From NCBI GenBank assembly GCA_035318505.1, contig DATHEQ010000414.1:1-64000 (forward strand): 64,000 bases of DNA, given 5' to 3'. This document shows, piece after piece, positions 27,097 to 35,330 of the stretch. The DNA is from DASWDH01 sp035318505. GTDB lineage: Bacteria > Myxococcota_A > Polyangia > Polyangiales > Polyangiaceae. The stretch's first letter is position 1. Each line of letters begins with the position of its first letter. The notes below the pieces were generated by a model. The model saw nothing but the letters and a program-made list of their open reading frames with translations, was not told where the DNA came from and did no database searches. The translations under genes were made by a program, and so were the position numbers.

Positions 27097-28353
27097 TCAG
27101 TCGGACGGAGCCTTGGTGACACGGCTTTCGATGGCCGTTTGAACGTTGAGGGGCACGCTCGAGAGAAAGTCGTATCCCGTCGCGGCTTCGATGGCGTCGA
27201 TGCTCGTCGTGTAGTCCCCCCACGCCGTCCCGCTCGTGCTCTTCTCGTTCGGCATGATGACGGCATAGATCGGCGTGTTCAAGGTGAGGTCGCACGGCCC
27301 TTGTCCGGCATCGAGCGCTATCAAGATCTTGAAACACGACTTGGGCACGGCGACTCCGGGACCAATCTTCGTCGGCGCTGCATCGAAGATAGGGCCCGCG
27401 AAAATGTAGACCTGCTTTTGGTTGGTCAGCGCGAGACCGCGCTCGAACGTTTCGAGTACCGCCCACGGGCCGGCGTTGAGCTCGTGGTACTGCGGAAGCA
27501 TGTTGGTCATGATGAAGGACGCCGAGTTCTGCATCACGCTCGCCGTGTTGTCGGCCGACGGCGACATGTGACCGCGATCGTAGCCGGAACCCTGATAGTC
27601 GGTCGCTTTCACCCGGTAATACATGGACGGCAAAAGACTGTCGGCGGCAAAGTTGTCCTGGCGTGCAGTGCTGCCGACGTCGTCCGTGCTGAGATGCCAG
27701 GCGACCCAATTGGGATCGTACGTCGTCGGGTTGTAAGAAACGACGTAATAGGTGTGATCGAGGATCACGTCGTCAGAGGGGTCCGAATCGGTCGGCGTTC
27801 CGAGCTCGACATTGGCGGGACCGATGCCGGCGCAAGCGTCGCCGGTGATGTCGACGGTCGGCCGATCAGGCTGCGCGTCCATCGGGCGTCCAGCGTCGGG
27901 CGCGCCGCCCGCGCCGGCGTTTCCCGCGCCCGCGCCCGATCCCGCTGCGCCGCTCGAACCCCCGATGCCAGCGGTACCTCCAGCCCCGCTCTGGCCACCG
28001 TTCGCGCCGCCCGCGCCGCTCGTACCGCCGGTGCTACTGCCGCCGGTTCCGACACCTCCCGCACCGGCCGAGGCGCCGCCCATACCGCCGGCGCCGCTTC
28101 CCGCACCTCCGCCGCCGCTCCCCGCACCTCCGCCGCCGTTACCGGATGCGCCGGCCGTTCCTCCCGCCGTTGCGCCTCCAGTGCTGCCGCCAGTTCCCGT
28201 TGCTGCGCCTCCGCCTTGGCCGCCACTCGCCCCGGCGCCCGCCACCCCGCCTGTTTCGGCACCTCCGTGGCCGCCAGATCCGCCGGTGGGCTCCGCGCTG
28301 CATGCAACGCCCAAGGACGCGACGAAAGAAAGGGTCAAAAAGGCTTTACGCAT
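27097..28353 (-). CDS. Lipoprotein DNA/RNA non-specific endonuclease (NUC1 type)
   Basis: A 418-residue surface nuclease. The signal peptide FLTLSFVASLGVAC provides the lipobox. A low-complexity Gly/Ala/Ser/Thr spacer of about 150 residues follows, then a His/Me-finger endonuclease of the NucA/NUC1 family. The catalytic motif is YDRGHMSPSADN (the DRGH signature with the general-base His), followed by NMLPQYHELNAGPW, which carries the metal-binding Asn. Such enzymes degrade any nucleic acid outside the cell, for nutrition, predation or defence. The ATG at 28353 was chosen because it directly starts the signal peptide. No immunity protein is adjacent, consistent with export. Confidence 0.9.
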   Translation of the reverse strand: MRKAFLTLSFVASLGVACSAEPTGGSGGHGGAETGGVAGAGASGGQGGGAATGTGGSTGGATAGGTAGASGNGGGGAGSGGGGAGSGAGGMGGASAGAGGVGTGGSSTGGTSGAGGANGGQSGAGGTAGIGGSSGAAGSGAGAGNAGAGGAPDAGRPMDAQPDRPTVDITGDACAGIGPANVELGTPTDSDPSDDVILDHTYYVVSYNPTTYDPNWVAWHLSTDDVGSTARQDNFAADSLLPSMYYRVKATDYQGSGYDRGHMSPSADNTASVMQNSASFIMTNMLPQYHELNAGPWAVLETFERGLALTNQKQVYIFAGPIFDAAPTKIGPGVAVPKSCFKILIALDAGQGPCDLTLNTPIYAVIMPNEKSTSGTAWGDYTTSIDAIEAATGYDFLSSVPLNVQTAIESRVTKAPSD

Positions 28354-28430
28354 AGCTTTCGGCGCTGACACGTCACGTGACCGTCTCCGTGCGGCGCTCC
28401 AGATGAGCGAAACATTACGAAAAGGCACCC

Positions 28431-28439
28431 ATTGTAGCA
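28431..28439 (-). promoter_or_regulatory. Extended -10 element for the nuclease gene
   Basis: Read on the minus strand, TGCTACAAT is an extended -10 (TGnTACAAT) about 80 bases before the nuclease ATG. No -35 with good spacing is seen, which is acceptable for an extended -10. Confidence 0.35.
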
Positions 28440-28550
28440 AGATCGATATCGACAGCGATCTTGGCAAGCAATTCGCCAGGCGCATTGCCGAAGGGTCTTT
28501 CGCGAGCCCACCGCCCAGGTGGGGCGCACGCTCGCAGAAAGATCGCGCTC

Positions 28551-29081
28551 ATGCCCATGGTTCACCGTACCACCGCTCTCGTTCAGTTCGGCCTATGCAG
28601 TCTCCTCAGTTGCGCCCTTCTCGATTGCGGCGCGCCGCCGCCGTCGTCGGATGGCGACGCGCCGGAAGTTGCCTCGTTTCACGATGAAGGTCTCCGCGTC
28701 AGCCCTGTCGGCAATGCGCTCAGCCGCGCCGAGGCGCGGATCGTGCTCAAGCTCGTCGATGACATCTGCGGCGACACCTGGTGCGAAAGCGACTACGACT
28801 TTCGATTTCGCCACGTGTTTTGCGACACGAACGCGGGCACTTGTTCGCTCATGTTTCAGGTCGCCTTGCGCGACGGAGCAGGCGCATCAGCGCGCTGGCG
28901 CTGGAACGTGTGCTCTACCGACGGTTTTCTCGGCTTTGACTCGCTCGTCCAGACGACGAGCGGCGGCTATCAATGGCTCGCGGATGGCTATTACGGAGCG
29001 CTCTGCGCGTGCATCGCAACAGTCGGAAACGACGACGAGACCGCGAGTCGATCGGCGGGAGCGAATGTACGCCCAGAATGA
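28551..29081 (+). CDS. Lipoprotein of unknown function
   Basis: A 176-residue protein with a signal peptide and lipobox (LLSCALLDC, Cys about residue 24) and a Pro/Ser linker. The mature domain is rich in cysteines (DDICGDTWCESDYDF, HVFCDTNAGTCSLMF, WNVCSTDGFLG, GALCACIATVG), probably paired as disulfides. The pattern suggests a small secreted inhibitor- or lectin-like fold, but no family is recognised. It is divergent from the nuclease gene. Confidence 0.7.
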   Translation: MPMVHRTTALVQFGLCSLLSCALLDCGAPPPSSDGDAPEVASFHDEGLRVSPVGNALSRAEARIVLKLVDDICGDTWCESDYDFRFRHVFCDTNAGTCSLMFQVALRDGAGASARWRWNVCSTDGFLGFDSLVQTTSGGYQWLADGYYGALCACIATVGNDDETASRSAGANVRPE

Positions 29082-29149
29082 CGTCGTTACTTGACGACGC
29101 GCAGATAGAGCGGGCGTCATTCAGGCGCGTCCCTCGAGGCGCCGGGGCG

Positions 29150-29788
29150 TCACGCGGCTTCGACACGCTGGTAGTACGCGTCGAGCGTCTTCTTCCACGC
29201 CGGGCGCTCGGTGCAGCGCGCTCGGTATGCAAGGATGTTCGCGTACGGCTTCAACAGCTCGGGATCGGTCCCGCCTCCCAGCACGTGGGTCATGAGAATG
29301 TCGGCGACGGTGAAGTCGTCGGTCGCGATGAACTGGCGACTTGCGAGCCAGCCCTCGAGCTGCTTCAGGCGCATGTCTGCCCAATCGTGCAGCGCCTCGC
29401 TTGGCTTGGTACCCTTGCCGCCACTCATGTTGACAAACCACAGCGAGAGCACCGGTACCTCGATGGTGCTTAGTGCGGCGACGGACCAGCGCAGTACTTG
29501 CGATTCACCTGCGAGATCGCGCGGCAACAACTTGCCGGTCTTTCGCGCGAGGTAAAGCAAGATTGCGCCGGACTCGGTGACCACGACACCATCGTCATCG
29601 ATCACGGGAATCTGCCCGAATGGATTGAGCGCGCGGTACGAAGGTGAATCGAGATCGTGGTTCGGGTGATCCATCCCTACGATCTCGTAGGGTACCCCCA
29701 TCTCTTCGAGCGCCCACAGTACGCGCAAGTCGCGAGTGTTGCCGCGCGCCACTTTGTTCACTCGAGCGAAGCCGTAGACCTTGAGCAT
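29150..29788 (-). CDS. Glutathione S-transferase family protein
   Basis: A 212-residue GST. The N-domain has GNTRDLRVLWALEEMGVPYE, LNPFGQIPVID with the cis-Pro, and TESGAILLYLARKTG. The C-domain has the conserved FTVADILMTHVL. It differs clearly from the GST 2 kb upstream, so it is not a local duplication. Ordinary detoxification enzyme; substrate unknown. Confidence 0.88.
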   Translation of the reverse strand: MLKVYGFARVNKVARGNTRDLRVLWALEEMGVPYEIVGMDHPNHDLDSPSYRALNPFGQIPVIDDDGVVVTESGAILLYLARKTGKLLPRDLAGESQVLRWSVAALSTIEVPVLSLWFVNMSGGKGTKPSEALHDWADMRLKQLEGWLASRQFIATDDFTVADILMTHVLGGGTDPELLKPYANILAYRARCTERPAWKKTLDAYYQRVEAA

Positions 29789-29907
29789 GCGCGGAGCGTA
29801 CCGCGTTCGCTTGGTCGAGTCCCCGTTGTTGGGTCAGACTTTCTTCGTACCCTAGATCCCCCGCCTTTACGACAGTAGCGAGCGCTTTGCCCGCGAGGAC
29901 CGCCAGC

Positions 29908-30417
29908 TCAGCGAGCGGCTCCGTCCGCCACCCTGACAAATTTCAGCGTCATCCGATCGCTCTCTCCGATCGTCAGGTACTTGTCGCGGTCCACGTCGCC
30001 GAGCGCGAGCTCCGGCGGCAGCGTCCAGTGGTGCGTGCTCGGCGCGGGCGCGGTGCTCGGCGGCTCCCTGTTCGTCGCCAGGTAGAGACCGTCCTTCGCG
30101 AGCACCGGGGCGAGGAGCTCCGTGTAATAGCCAGCCCCGAGCCCACGCCCCCCCGGTCCGACGTCGAGCACGGTCATCGTCGGCGTGAAACCCAAAAATG
30201 CGAGCGTCTCGACGGGGTGGCGGTACGGATCGCGATCTGCGGCGCCGGGAGAGCGGTGCGATCCGCGCATGGCGGCGGCGATCGCGGCGCTGCAGCCGGC
30301 GACGCTGGCGTCCGCGTGCGCCTGCGCCCGATCCGGCTCGCCCGCGTGATGTTGCTGGGCGCCGCTACAACCGAGGAGCATCGCGGCGAGGAGGAGGAGC
30401 GATGAGGGGTGAGCCAC
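29908..30417 (-). CDS. Truncated methyltransferase-like lipoprotein (COG4798 type)
   Basis: A lipoprotein signal (SSLLLLAAMLLGC) is followed by RDPYRHPVETLAFLGFTPTMTVLDVGPGG and YYTELLAPVLAKDGLYLAT. This is the N-terminal half of the exported predicted methyltransferases of COG4798. Those are usually about 250 residues and carry a later Asn/His-Asn-Trp motif that is missing here. The end reads as ordinary sequence (DRMTLKFVRVADGAAR), so the gene may be a truncated remnant or a genuinely short variant. The start is a GTG placed at the signal peptide; no good ribosome-binding site is visible. Confidence 0.55.
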   Translation of the reverse strand: MAHPSSLLLLAAMLLGCSGAQQHHAGEPDRAQAHADASVAGCSAAIAAAMRGSHRSPGAADRDPYRHPVETLAFLGFTPTMTVLDVGPGGRGLGAGYYTELLAPVLAKDGLYLATNREPPSTAPAPSTHHWTLPPELALGDVDRDKYLTIGESDRMTLKFVRVADGAAR

Positions 30418-30526
30418 GCAATCATCGTGGCACGCCCCACGCCGTCTTGGTATCCCGTCGGCCCCGCGCATCCGATCCTCGCTGAGCGCGGCTAGATGGG
30501 GCAGCTCGATGGCGCCCGTGCCGGTG

Positions 30527-31549
30527 TCACGTGCCTTTGGTCTTTCCATCCCACGCCGTGAGATCGAGCGCCCGGCGAACGGTCGTCGCGAGATCCGCGG
30601 CTTTGCCGCGGCCCCAATAGTGGAGAAAGAGAATGCGCGGTGTCTCGCCCACCATGTGGTGGTGAATGGCCACGATCTCGATGCCACCCGCCCGGAGCGC
30701 CTTCAGCACAGGAGCAAGCTCCTGCTCACTCACCGCAAAGTCGCCATCGACGACAGCATTGTCGTTTGCGCCTGCGAACGCGGCCCAGGTATTGACACCC
30801 ATCGCTTTGCCGACAGGACATCCGCACGCCGCGTTGGTCAGACGCCCCATCGTTGCTTTGAACATGCCGTCGTTCGCGACGCCTTTGACCCCGAGCGCAT
30901 TTTCAATGGGGCTGCCATCGATGGTGCTTTTGGCGGGAAGCGCCGGAGCGCTCGAATTGGTCGACGGTTTCGGAGCTCGCTTGCGAATCTCCGCCACCTT
31001 GTCCATGGCGAGCCGCACACCCTTACCGAGCGCAGCAAGGGAGCCTTCGCCGCTGATGTGCATGAAATAGACCTTTGGCGCGTCGAAGAAAAAGTGGTTG
31101 TGAAGCGCGGTGACGTCCACGCCGTTGTCGAAAAGAACGCTCATCACCGGATTGACCTCGTCTTCGAAGAGCACGAGATCACCCATCACCATGGCTTCGG
31201 CGACTTCTGCTTTACCCGGCGAGAATGCCGCCCAGGATGTCAGACCCATGAACGGTGGTATTTTCCACCCGTCGACCGCCACGTCGACGTCCTTGCGCGG
31301 AAACGAGGCCTTTACCGTTCCGTCGGGACTTTTGTCGACCTTTTCGACCCCCATTGCCGACAGCACCGCGTGGTCGTCGATCGGCGGAGACAGGCGAACC
31401 GCCGTCGTCGACCGCGGCGCCGTGTTGGCGACAGCGTTTTGCGGCGCGGACGATTGTGCCGGAGGTGTCTGCCGTTCCGCACACCCAGATGCGGCCACGC
31501 CGATAAGGCTCATGGCTACGACGCATGAAGTCACTCGCGGGCGATTCAT
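30527..31549 (-). CDS. DUF1259 (LppY/LpqO-like) lipoprotein
   Basis: A 340-residue lipoprotein (signal MSLIGVAASGC) with two tandem DUF1259 modules. Each has a GVEK/GVKG entry, a DGxVKASFPR- or DGMFKATMGR-type strand, SWAAF/TWAAF, and HNHFFFDAP or HHHMVGETPRILFLHYWG. The conserved His clusters look like a metal- or cofactor-binding site, but the family has no established activity. It is divergent from a DoxX gene across a palindrome-containing gap. Confidence 0.85.
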   Translation of the reverse strand: MNRPRVTSCVVAMSLIGVAASGCAERQTPPAQSSAPQNAVANTAPRSTTAVRLSPPIDDHAVLSAMGVEKVDKSPDGTVKASFPRKDVDVAVDGWKIPPFMGLTSWAAFSPGKAEVAEAMVMGDLVLFEDEVNPVMSVLFDNGVDVTALHNHFFFDAPKVYFMHISGEGSLAALGKGVRLAMDKVAEIRKRAPKPSTNSSAPALPAKSTIDGSPIENALGVKGVANDGMFKATMGRLTNAACGCPVGKAMGVNTWAAFAGANDNAVVDGDFAVSEQELAPVLKALRAGGIEIVAIHHHMVGETPRILFLHYWGRGKAADLATTVRRALDLTAWDGKTKGT

Positions 31550-31594
31550 TTTCCAAAATCTCCTTTCGCCCTAGCGGGCGCAGTGAGAAGAACG

Positions 31595-31608
31595 CCCGCG
31601 TACGCGGG
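31595..31608. promoter_or_regulatory. Palindrome between DUF1259 and doxX genes
   Basis: CCCGCGTACGCGGG is a perfect 14-base palindrome. A second imperfect repeat CGCCC/GGGCG lies just before it. Its place between divergent genes suits an operator. High-GC palindromes are common here by chance, so confidence is modest. Confidence 0.35.
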
Positions 31609-31623
31609 TAATGAAGGGATCCC

Positions 31624-32142
31624 ATGTCCGGACTTCTCAAGCGCATCATGGACTCGAGCGCGCCAAAATGGACGATTTTGATACGCCTCGCCGTCGGCGT
31701 TGTCTTCGCGTCCGAGGGTATCCAGAAATTTCTTGACCCCGACGCACTCGGCGCGGGCCGATTCGCCAAAATCGGCATCCCCGCGCCGGAAGTCATGGGG
31801 CCGTTCGTCGGCGTGATCGAGACCGTCTGCGGGCTTCTCATCCTCGGCGGGCTCCTGACGCGCCTTGCCGCGGTGCCCCTCATCATCGACATGCTCGTGG
31901 CGATTGCATCGACCAAGATGCCAATCCTTCTCGGACACGGCTACCTCCTCTTTTCGAACCCGTCCGGGTCGAAGACAGGTTTTTGGAACATGCTCCACGA
32001 GGCGAGGACGGACATCTCGATGCTCCTAGGTTCGCTCTTCCTTCTCCTCGTCGGAGCGGGGCCACGCTCGCTCGACGCCGTTCTCGGAGCTGAATCCCGC
32101 CGTCGCGCGTCTCGCGCGACGCGTACAGGGTCTGCGGACTGA
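31624..32142 (+). CDS. DoxX-family membrane protein
   Basis: A 172-residue protein with four hydrophobic helices: LIRLAVGVVFASEGIQKF, VIETVCGLLILGGLLTRLAAVPLII, a third around ASTKMPILLGHG, and ISMLLGSLFLLLVGAG. The FASEGIQKFLDP segment and GIPAPEVMGPFVG loop are typical of the DoxX/SURF4-like family, linked in other bacteria to thiol oxidation or membrane redox. The C-terminal tail is basic. Divergent from the DUF1259 gene. Confidence 0.88.
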   Translation: MSGLLKRIMDSSAPKWTILIRLAVGVVFASEGIQKFLDPDALGAGRFAKIGIPAPEVMGPFVGVIETVCGLLILGGLLTRLAAVPLIIDMLVAIASTKMPILLGHGYLLFSNPSGSKTGFWNMLHEARTDISMLLGSLFLLLVGAGPRSLDAVLGAESRRRASRATRTGSAD

Positions 32143-32339
32143 CCAGGAGCCGGTGTGGATGCCTTCTCGACGCCTAACGGGATCTCATCAAAGAAGATGC
32201 AGGCGAGCACACTGACCGACACGAAGGACCTGGATCGGGGTCGATACGAGGTCGTCGAGAACTCACTTGACCCCGAGCTCCCGTGGCTCCATGCGTGAGC
32301 ACCCCGTGTAAGGACCCAACGGGTGCGATGGAGGAATAC

Positions 32340-32852
32340 ATGAACCAAGCTCACGCGACCGCGGTGCAGTTGACCAAGATGCTCAAGAGCCTCGACGGCT
32401 GGCTCGACAAGGCCGTCGCGTACGCAGAAAAGAAGAAGTTCGAACCCGCTGTTCTGCTCGAGGCACGGCTCGCGCCGGACATGTACCCGCTGATGCGCCA
32501 GCTCCAGTCGTCGTGCGACGGCGTGAAGTTCTACTGTGCACGGCTTTCCGGCAAAGAGCCGCCGAAGCACCCCGACACCGAGAAGACGCTCGAGGAGATC
32601 CGAACGCGCATCAAGGCGGTCATCGAGTACGGTTCGTCGTTCAAGGAGAGCGACTTTGCCAGCGCCGACGACCGTAAGGTGCCGCTCGGGTTCATGCCCG
32701 GCAAGGGTCTGAAGGGTTCCGACTTCGCCACCGAGATGAGCCTCCCCAACACCTATTTCCACCTCGTGACGGCCTACAACATCCTGCGTCACAACGGCGT
32801 CGATGTCGGTAAGCAGGACTTCATCGGCAGCCTGAACATCATCGACGTCTGA
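32340..32852 (+). CDS. DUF1993-family protein
   Basis: A 170-residue soluble helical protein. It begins MNQAHATAVQLTKMLKSLDGWL with GGAGGA five bases upstream, which selects this ATG over earlier in-frame starts. Family hallmarks are LLEARLAPDMYPLMRQLQSS, CDGVKFYCARLSG, and the C-terminal LPNTYFHLVTAYNILRHNGVDVGKQDF. DUF1993 belongs to the DinB/YfiT-like four-helix superfamily. It may bind metal through conserved His, but no reaction is known. The gap before it (about 200 bases) has no gene. Confidence 0.85.
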   Translation: MNQAHATAVQLTKMLKSLDGWLDKAVAYAEKKKFEPAVLLEARLAPDMYPLMRQLQSSCDGVKFYCARLSGKEPPKHPDTEKTLEEIRTRIKAVIEYGSSFKESDFASADDRKVPLGFMPGKGLKGSDFATEMSLPNTYFHLVTAYNILRHNGVDVGKQDFIGSLNIIDV

Positions 32853-33177
32853 GCGGCAGCCCTCATCGCCAAGTCGTACCCCCGCGGACGCGACGTTGGT
32901 GTCGTGCAGGGCACCACAGTCGCCTGGCCATTCGAAGACAACCGCTAACGCGTCCTCCTCGACCACCACATCGTGCACGGCCGCCATTGCGAGAGCGCAA
33001 TTGCGCGAGATGTTGGAACGCGAAGTGGCGGTTCTTCAGGACCACGTGAAGTCACTGCGCAAGTAGGGTAGGTGAGCGAAAGGCGTGATGCGGGGACTGC
33101 ACATCGTTCGCTCCTCTGCGTCAGGAACCCGACCGTCATCCTTGCGCCGCGCCAAATGGCGCGGCATAGTAGGCCAT
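32853..33177. other. Non-coding stretch with possible protein scraps
   Basis: No complete gene. Two plus-strand pieces look protein-like: SYPRGRDVGVVQG ending at a TAA near 32946, and AQLREMLEREVAVLQDHVKSLRK ending at TAG 33065. Neither can be assigned. This is where the region of broken genes begins. Confidence 0.4.
33146..33165. promoter_or_regulatory. Operator candidate for the MbcA/RES module
   Basis: GCCGCGCC-AAAT-GGCGCGGC is a perfect 8+4+8 inverted repeat ending 12 bases before the antitoxin ATG. The position fits autorepression by the Xre/MbcA antitoxin. A leader hairpin is the alternative. Confidence 0.5.
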
Positions 33178-33642
33178 ATGGCCCAAGCAGCGAAAGCCGC
33201 AGCCGACCCGAGCCGCGAAGAGCGCATGCAGGCATTTCTGGGCGGTGCAAAGGTGCTGCGCCGGCCCGCTTCGACACTTCTGCAGCTCCACGCTGCCGCT
33301 GAGCGAGGCCTGCACGTTCTTGTCATCGATGCGCTCTCCAAAAGCCTGCAAGCTTCCCGTGAAGATCTGCTCGATGCACTGGCCGTATCTCCACGAACCT
33401 TCACGCGCCGGTTAAAAGCCGGCCTGCTCTCGCCGGAGGAATCCGACCGTGCGATGCGCCTCGCGAGGGTGGCGGCACAAGCCGAAGAGGTTCTCGGAGG
33501 GCGCGACGAGGCGGTGACATGGCTCCATCGGACCAACCGCTCTTTGGGCGGGCATAAGCCATTCGAACTGGTGCGAACGGACGCCGGCGCGGAGCTCGTC
33601 GTCGACGTACTCGGCAGGTTGGAGCACGGCGTGTTCGGCTGA
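33178..33642 (+). CDS. MbcA/ParS/Xre-type antitoxin (DUF2384)
   Basis: A 154-residue antitoxin. The N-terminal HTH-like half contains LVIDALSKSLQASREDLLDALAVSPRTFTRRLKAG. The DUF2384 C-terminal domain has the usual DRAMRLARVAAQAEEVLGG, ATWL-like VTWLHRTNRSLGGHKPFELVRTDAGAELVVDVLGRLEHGVF. It overlaps the toxin start by one base (TGATG). It should block the RES toxin active site and repress the operon. The start is the ATG right after the operator palindrome. Confidence 0.9.
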   Translation: MAQAAKAAADPSREERMQAFLGGAKVLRRPASTLLQLHAAAERGLHVLVIDALSKSLQASREDLLDALAVSPRTFTRRLKAGLLSPEESDRAMRLARVAAQAEEVLGGRDEAVTWLHRTNRSLGGHKPFELVRTDAGAELVVDVLGRLEHGVFG

Positions 33643-34109
33643 TGCCGCGCGTCTATCGACTTACGAACGAGAAGCACACGCGCGATCCAAACGATCTCGT
33701 CACCGGCGAAGGCGCGCGCCTTTACGGAGGCCGATGGAACCACAAGGGGACGGCGATTGTGTACGCCGCGTCGCACGTGTCGCTCGCGGTACTCGAGGCA
33801 CTGGTGCATGGCGAGACTTTGCCAAAGAACATGGTCCTCGTCGCGTACGACGTGCCGGATGTGCCAATTCCCGGCGTCCGGATGATTGCAGAGCTGCCGC
33901 CCGATTGGGCTGCCTATCCCTTCTCCAAGGCCACGCAGGACATTGGTACGATGTGGGCGAGAAGGCGCGCAGAGCTCGCGCTCCGCGTTCCTTCGGCGGT
34001 CGTGCCGCACGAGATGAATTGGCTCGTCAACCCGCATCACGCCGGCATTGCCAAAGTGAAAGTGACGGTGCTCGGCGCTTTTTCGTTCGACGGGCGACTG
34101 CGGAGATGA
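33642..34109 (+). CDS. RES-domain toxin (NAD+-degrading family)
   Basis: A 155-residue RES toxin. The name-giving residues are visible: Arg in GARLYGGRWN, Glu in VLEALVHGE, and Ser in VPSAVVPHEMNWLVNP. Characterised members (MbcT and related) are NAD+ phosphorylases or glycohydrolases that deplete NAD+. All three motifs and normal length suggest an active toxin. Translationally coupled to its antitoxin. Confidence 0.92.
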   Translation: MPRVYRLTNEKHTRDPNDLVTGEGARLYGGRWNHKGTAIVYAASHVSLAVLEALVHGETLPKNMVLVAYDVPDVPIPGVRMIAELPPDWAAYPFSKATQDIGTMWARRRAELALRVPSAVVPHEMNWLVNPHHAGIAKVKVTVLGAFSFDGRLRR

Positions 34110-34190
34110 GGGAGGGCGGTTCGTGCATGTGCAGAGGCGTGACGCGCTGAGCGGCGTCTGCCGATTTTACCTCATCGCTTCACCGCGCTG

Positions 34191-34523
34191 TCACCGCCAC
34201 CCCTCCACCCCCGCAATCGGCGCATTCACCTTCACCGCTTCCATCCCGCCGTCGCGCGTCTCGCACGACGCACACATTTGACTCGTGCCGATGATCTCGT
34301 TGTTTCCCGCTTCAGCACGAAATACGGCTTTTTCATTCGTCGACACGCGCTTGTCATAGCGTCGGTCGACCGTCGCGCTCTATTTGACGGAGGCGACGCC
34401 GTTCTCGGCGCTTGCCTTCGTCGTGTAGCGTTCGCTCGTGAGGATGATTTCGCCGTTGGCGGCGGTGAGGCGAAAATGGAATTGATCATTACTGTGCTGG
34501 ATGACGAATTTGGGAGTGCCCAT
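34191..34523 (-). pseudogene. YegP-like DUF1508 protein, broken
   Basis: Read in one frame this is a 110-codon YegP homologue with two DUF1508 repeats: MGTPKFVIQHSNDQFHFRL, NGEIILTSERYTTKASAENGVASVK, then NNEIIGTSQM. An in-frame TAG interrupts it directly after SVK, between the two repeats. In addition the expected KPYFVLK of repeat two is found in the +1 frame (MKKPYFVLK), flanked by in-frame sequence on both sides, so one inserted and one deleted base compensate each other. Three independent lesions make a pseudogene almost certain. Its start lies inside the tail of the ATPase fragment upstream. Confidence 0.8.
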
Positions 34524-34922
34524 TGGTTGGTCCCTTCGGTTCCGATTCTACGGTCGTGTTGTGGTGATGGTGCAGCGCCATGCGGATCTCAGTGCGCGTC
34601 ATGGGTCCGCGCATGAACGACATGGTCCAGCGCGGTTGAAGGAGGAGCGCGCCTTCGGATGCGTGGGCGTCGCGCATGACGAACCACCGCGGTGCGAGCC
34701 GCTGCAAGGTGAGGGCGAGCTCGTTGGCGTCGTCGCGGCCCGTTTCGCCGAGCGCGAGGCCGTCGAGTACGCGGGCGCGGTCGGCGTCGACTTGTAGACG
34801 GCCTAGACACCAGAGCCCTGCATTGCCGAGGGCGCGATAATCGAGGTCCATCGGGTTCTGTGTGGCGACGACAACGCCTACGCCGAACGCGCGGGCTTGT
34901 TTCATGAGGGAGACGAGCGGCC
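34489..34922 (-). pseudogene. C-terminal fragment of a HerA-like P-loop ATPase
   Basis: RPLVSLMKQARAFGVGVVVATQNPMDLDYRAL, then WCLGRLQVDADRARVLDGL and LQRLAPRWFVMRDAH followed by LRGP-like MRGPMTRTEIRMAL, match the last ~120 residues of bacterial ATP-binding proteins related to the HerA/DUF853 group. The Walker A and B half is absent: upstream DNA changes abruptly into an SDR remnant on the other strand. The fragment therefore has no start of its own, and the internal ATG (MKQARAF) is not credible. The tail continues into the broken yegP gene. Confidence 0.7.
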
Positions 34923-35325
34923 TTTGAATTCCAGCGCGCGACGAATCATCTCGGCCATTTCCAGCTCACGGCTCGACTATGGCCGGCGCTCTGTGCAGCT
35001 AATGGCGGGCGGGTCGTCTCGCTATCCTCGCGTGGACACGTCCGCGCTGCGTTCGACTTCGAAGATCCGCATTTCGAACGACGCCCTTACGATAAATGGA
35101 TGGCCTACGGCCAATCCAAAACGGCCAAACGCTCTCTTCGCGGCCGCCCTCGACGGCGCGCGGGCAGGCCCACCGGGTGCGCGTTTTCTCCGGTGCATCC
35201 TGGCGCCGTGATCAGCGATCTGATGCGGTCGATGACGGACGAGGAGCAGCGTGCCGCCGTCGATGTTACCGGCAAAATGCCCGGCGGGCTCAAGAACACC
35301 GAACAGGGCGCAGCGACGAGCGCAG
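34917..35325 (+). pseudogene. Short-chain dehydrogenase remnant, both ends lost
   Basis: The middle of a classical SDR can be followed on the plus strand. In frame one: FQRATNHLGHFQLTARLWPAL, GGRVVSLSSRGH (catalytic Ser strand), and FERRPYDKWMAYGQSKTA (catalytic Tyr and Lys in YGQSK). It then shifts to a second frame (NALFAAALDGA), a third (GQAHRVRVFS) and returns to the first (VHPGAVISDLMRSM to EQGAATS). Three one-base shifts fit. The Rossmann GxxxGxG half is missing at the 5' side and the C-terminal end is cut off by the neighbouring DUF1275 gene. Confidence 0.78.
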
Positions 35326-35330
35326 CCCGA

